Source: Solibacillus palustris | GTDB lineage: Bacteria; Bacillota; Bacilli; Bacillales_A; Planococcaceae | Direction of reading: 5' to 3' | DNA length: 64,000 nucleotides | Assembly (NCBI RefSeq): GCF_022549215.1 | Contig: NZ_JAKZFC010000003.1 | Span: 248,001 to 312,000 of the forward strand | Part shown: piece after piece, positions 63,895-64,000 of the stretch | Position numbering within the stretch: the first letter of the stretch is position 1 | How the letters are laid out: every line of letters starts with the position of its first letter | The notes under the pieces: model-generated | What the model saw: the letters and a program-made list of their open reading frames with translations, nothing else | Databases searched by the model: none | Told to the model about the DNA's origin: nothing | Translations under genes and position numbers: made by a program

Positions 63895-64000
63895 ATGTTT
63901 GCAAAAAAAACTTACAGCGGCACTCTCGCCGAGCAATACAATTTACTCTCAAAGCAATTAGACGCACTTTGTCATGGTGAAACTGATATGATTGCCAACT
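63895..64000 (+). CDS. ytsP: GAF-domain methionine-sulfoxide reductase YtsP, 5' end only
   Basis: Only the first 35 codons are in the window: MFAKKTYSGTLAEQYNLLSK, then QLDALCHGETDMIAN. This resembles the start of YtsP/fRMsr proteins, which reduce free methionine-(R)-sulfoxide using a GAF domain. TTGGAGG lies 8 nt before the ATG, and the gene follows hisJ by 16 nt. The catalytic cysteines are beyond the window, so the call rests on the N-terminus and on synteny. Confidence 0.75.
   Translation, partial: MFAKKTYSGTLAEQYNLLSKQLDALCHGETDMIAN

Overview
The window is chromosomal DNA from a low-GC, endospore-forming Gram-positive of the Bacillaceae/Planococcaceae type. Gene order and protein character suggest a Lysinibacillus- or Solibacillus-like organism; I infer this from synteny and family recognition, not from a search. 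Spore-former markers include an alpha/beta SASP gene with a sigma-G promoter. Most of the window follows the B. subtilis yt*/ys* region.

Layout. 1-6.8 kb: the 5' part of argF, an SRPBCC protein, a DUF3784 membrane protein, ysdC (M42 aminopeptidase), a dimeric dUTPase, ysdB and an EcsAB-like ABC transporter. 6.2-7.6 kb: a cyclase/AhpD-like pair. 7.7-9.8 kb: ysdA and infC-rpmI-rplT with an L20-type attenuated leader. 10-17 kb: a chemoreceptor, T-box-controlled thrS, and nrdR-dnaB-dnaI. 17-20.4 kb: gapB, then a scarred stretch with a TauE/SafE transporter flanked by two decayed IS91-family transposase fragments. 20.4-27.5 kb: polA-mutM-coaE, a small membrane protein and hflK-hflC. 27.7-34 kb: phoP-phoR, mdh, icd, citZ. 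34-41 kb: ytvI-like permease, fxsA, pfkA-pyk, and a GntR regulator-accD-accA operon. 41-54 kb: dnaE, nrnA, ytpI, ytoI, ytkL, a peptidase, a half-length ferrochelatase-like protein, an SH3-domain exoprotein, ald, a UspA protein and ytxK. 54-64 kb: tpx, sppA-yteJ, an acyl-CoA synthetase, sspA, nifZ/iscS-thiI, ezrA, hisJ and the start of ytsP.

Working together. Central carbon genes (pfkA, pyk, citZ, icd, mdh, gapB, accDA) and replication/repair genes (polA, mutM, dnaE, dnaB, dnaI) dominate. The most coherent less-expected signal is regulatory. Five transcription units have a near-consensus sigma-W type ECF promoter (TGAAAC, 16-17 nt, CGTA): ysdB, the EcsAB-like transporter, hflK-hflC, fxsA and sppA-yteJ. 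All encode membrane or membrane-quality-control proteins, so the window seems to hold a sizeable part of an envelope-stress regulon.

Other notable points are: a four-copy intergenic palindromic repeat family with long (about 184 bp, multi-hairpin) and short (about 50 bp) forms, one copy supplying the stop codon of ytxK; a half-size ferrochelatase-like gene; a dnaI whose conserved N-terminus starts at an ATC codon; a DnaE polymerase with an eroded PHP domain and a short C-terminus; a CcpN-type operator on gapB; and a FadR-type operator before the regulator-accDA operon. No tRNA, rRNA, CRISPR array or intact prophage was seen. Searches were not possible, so family assignments rest on recognised motifs and remembered homologues.
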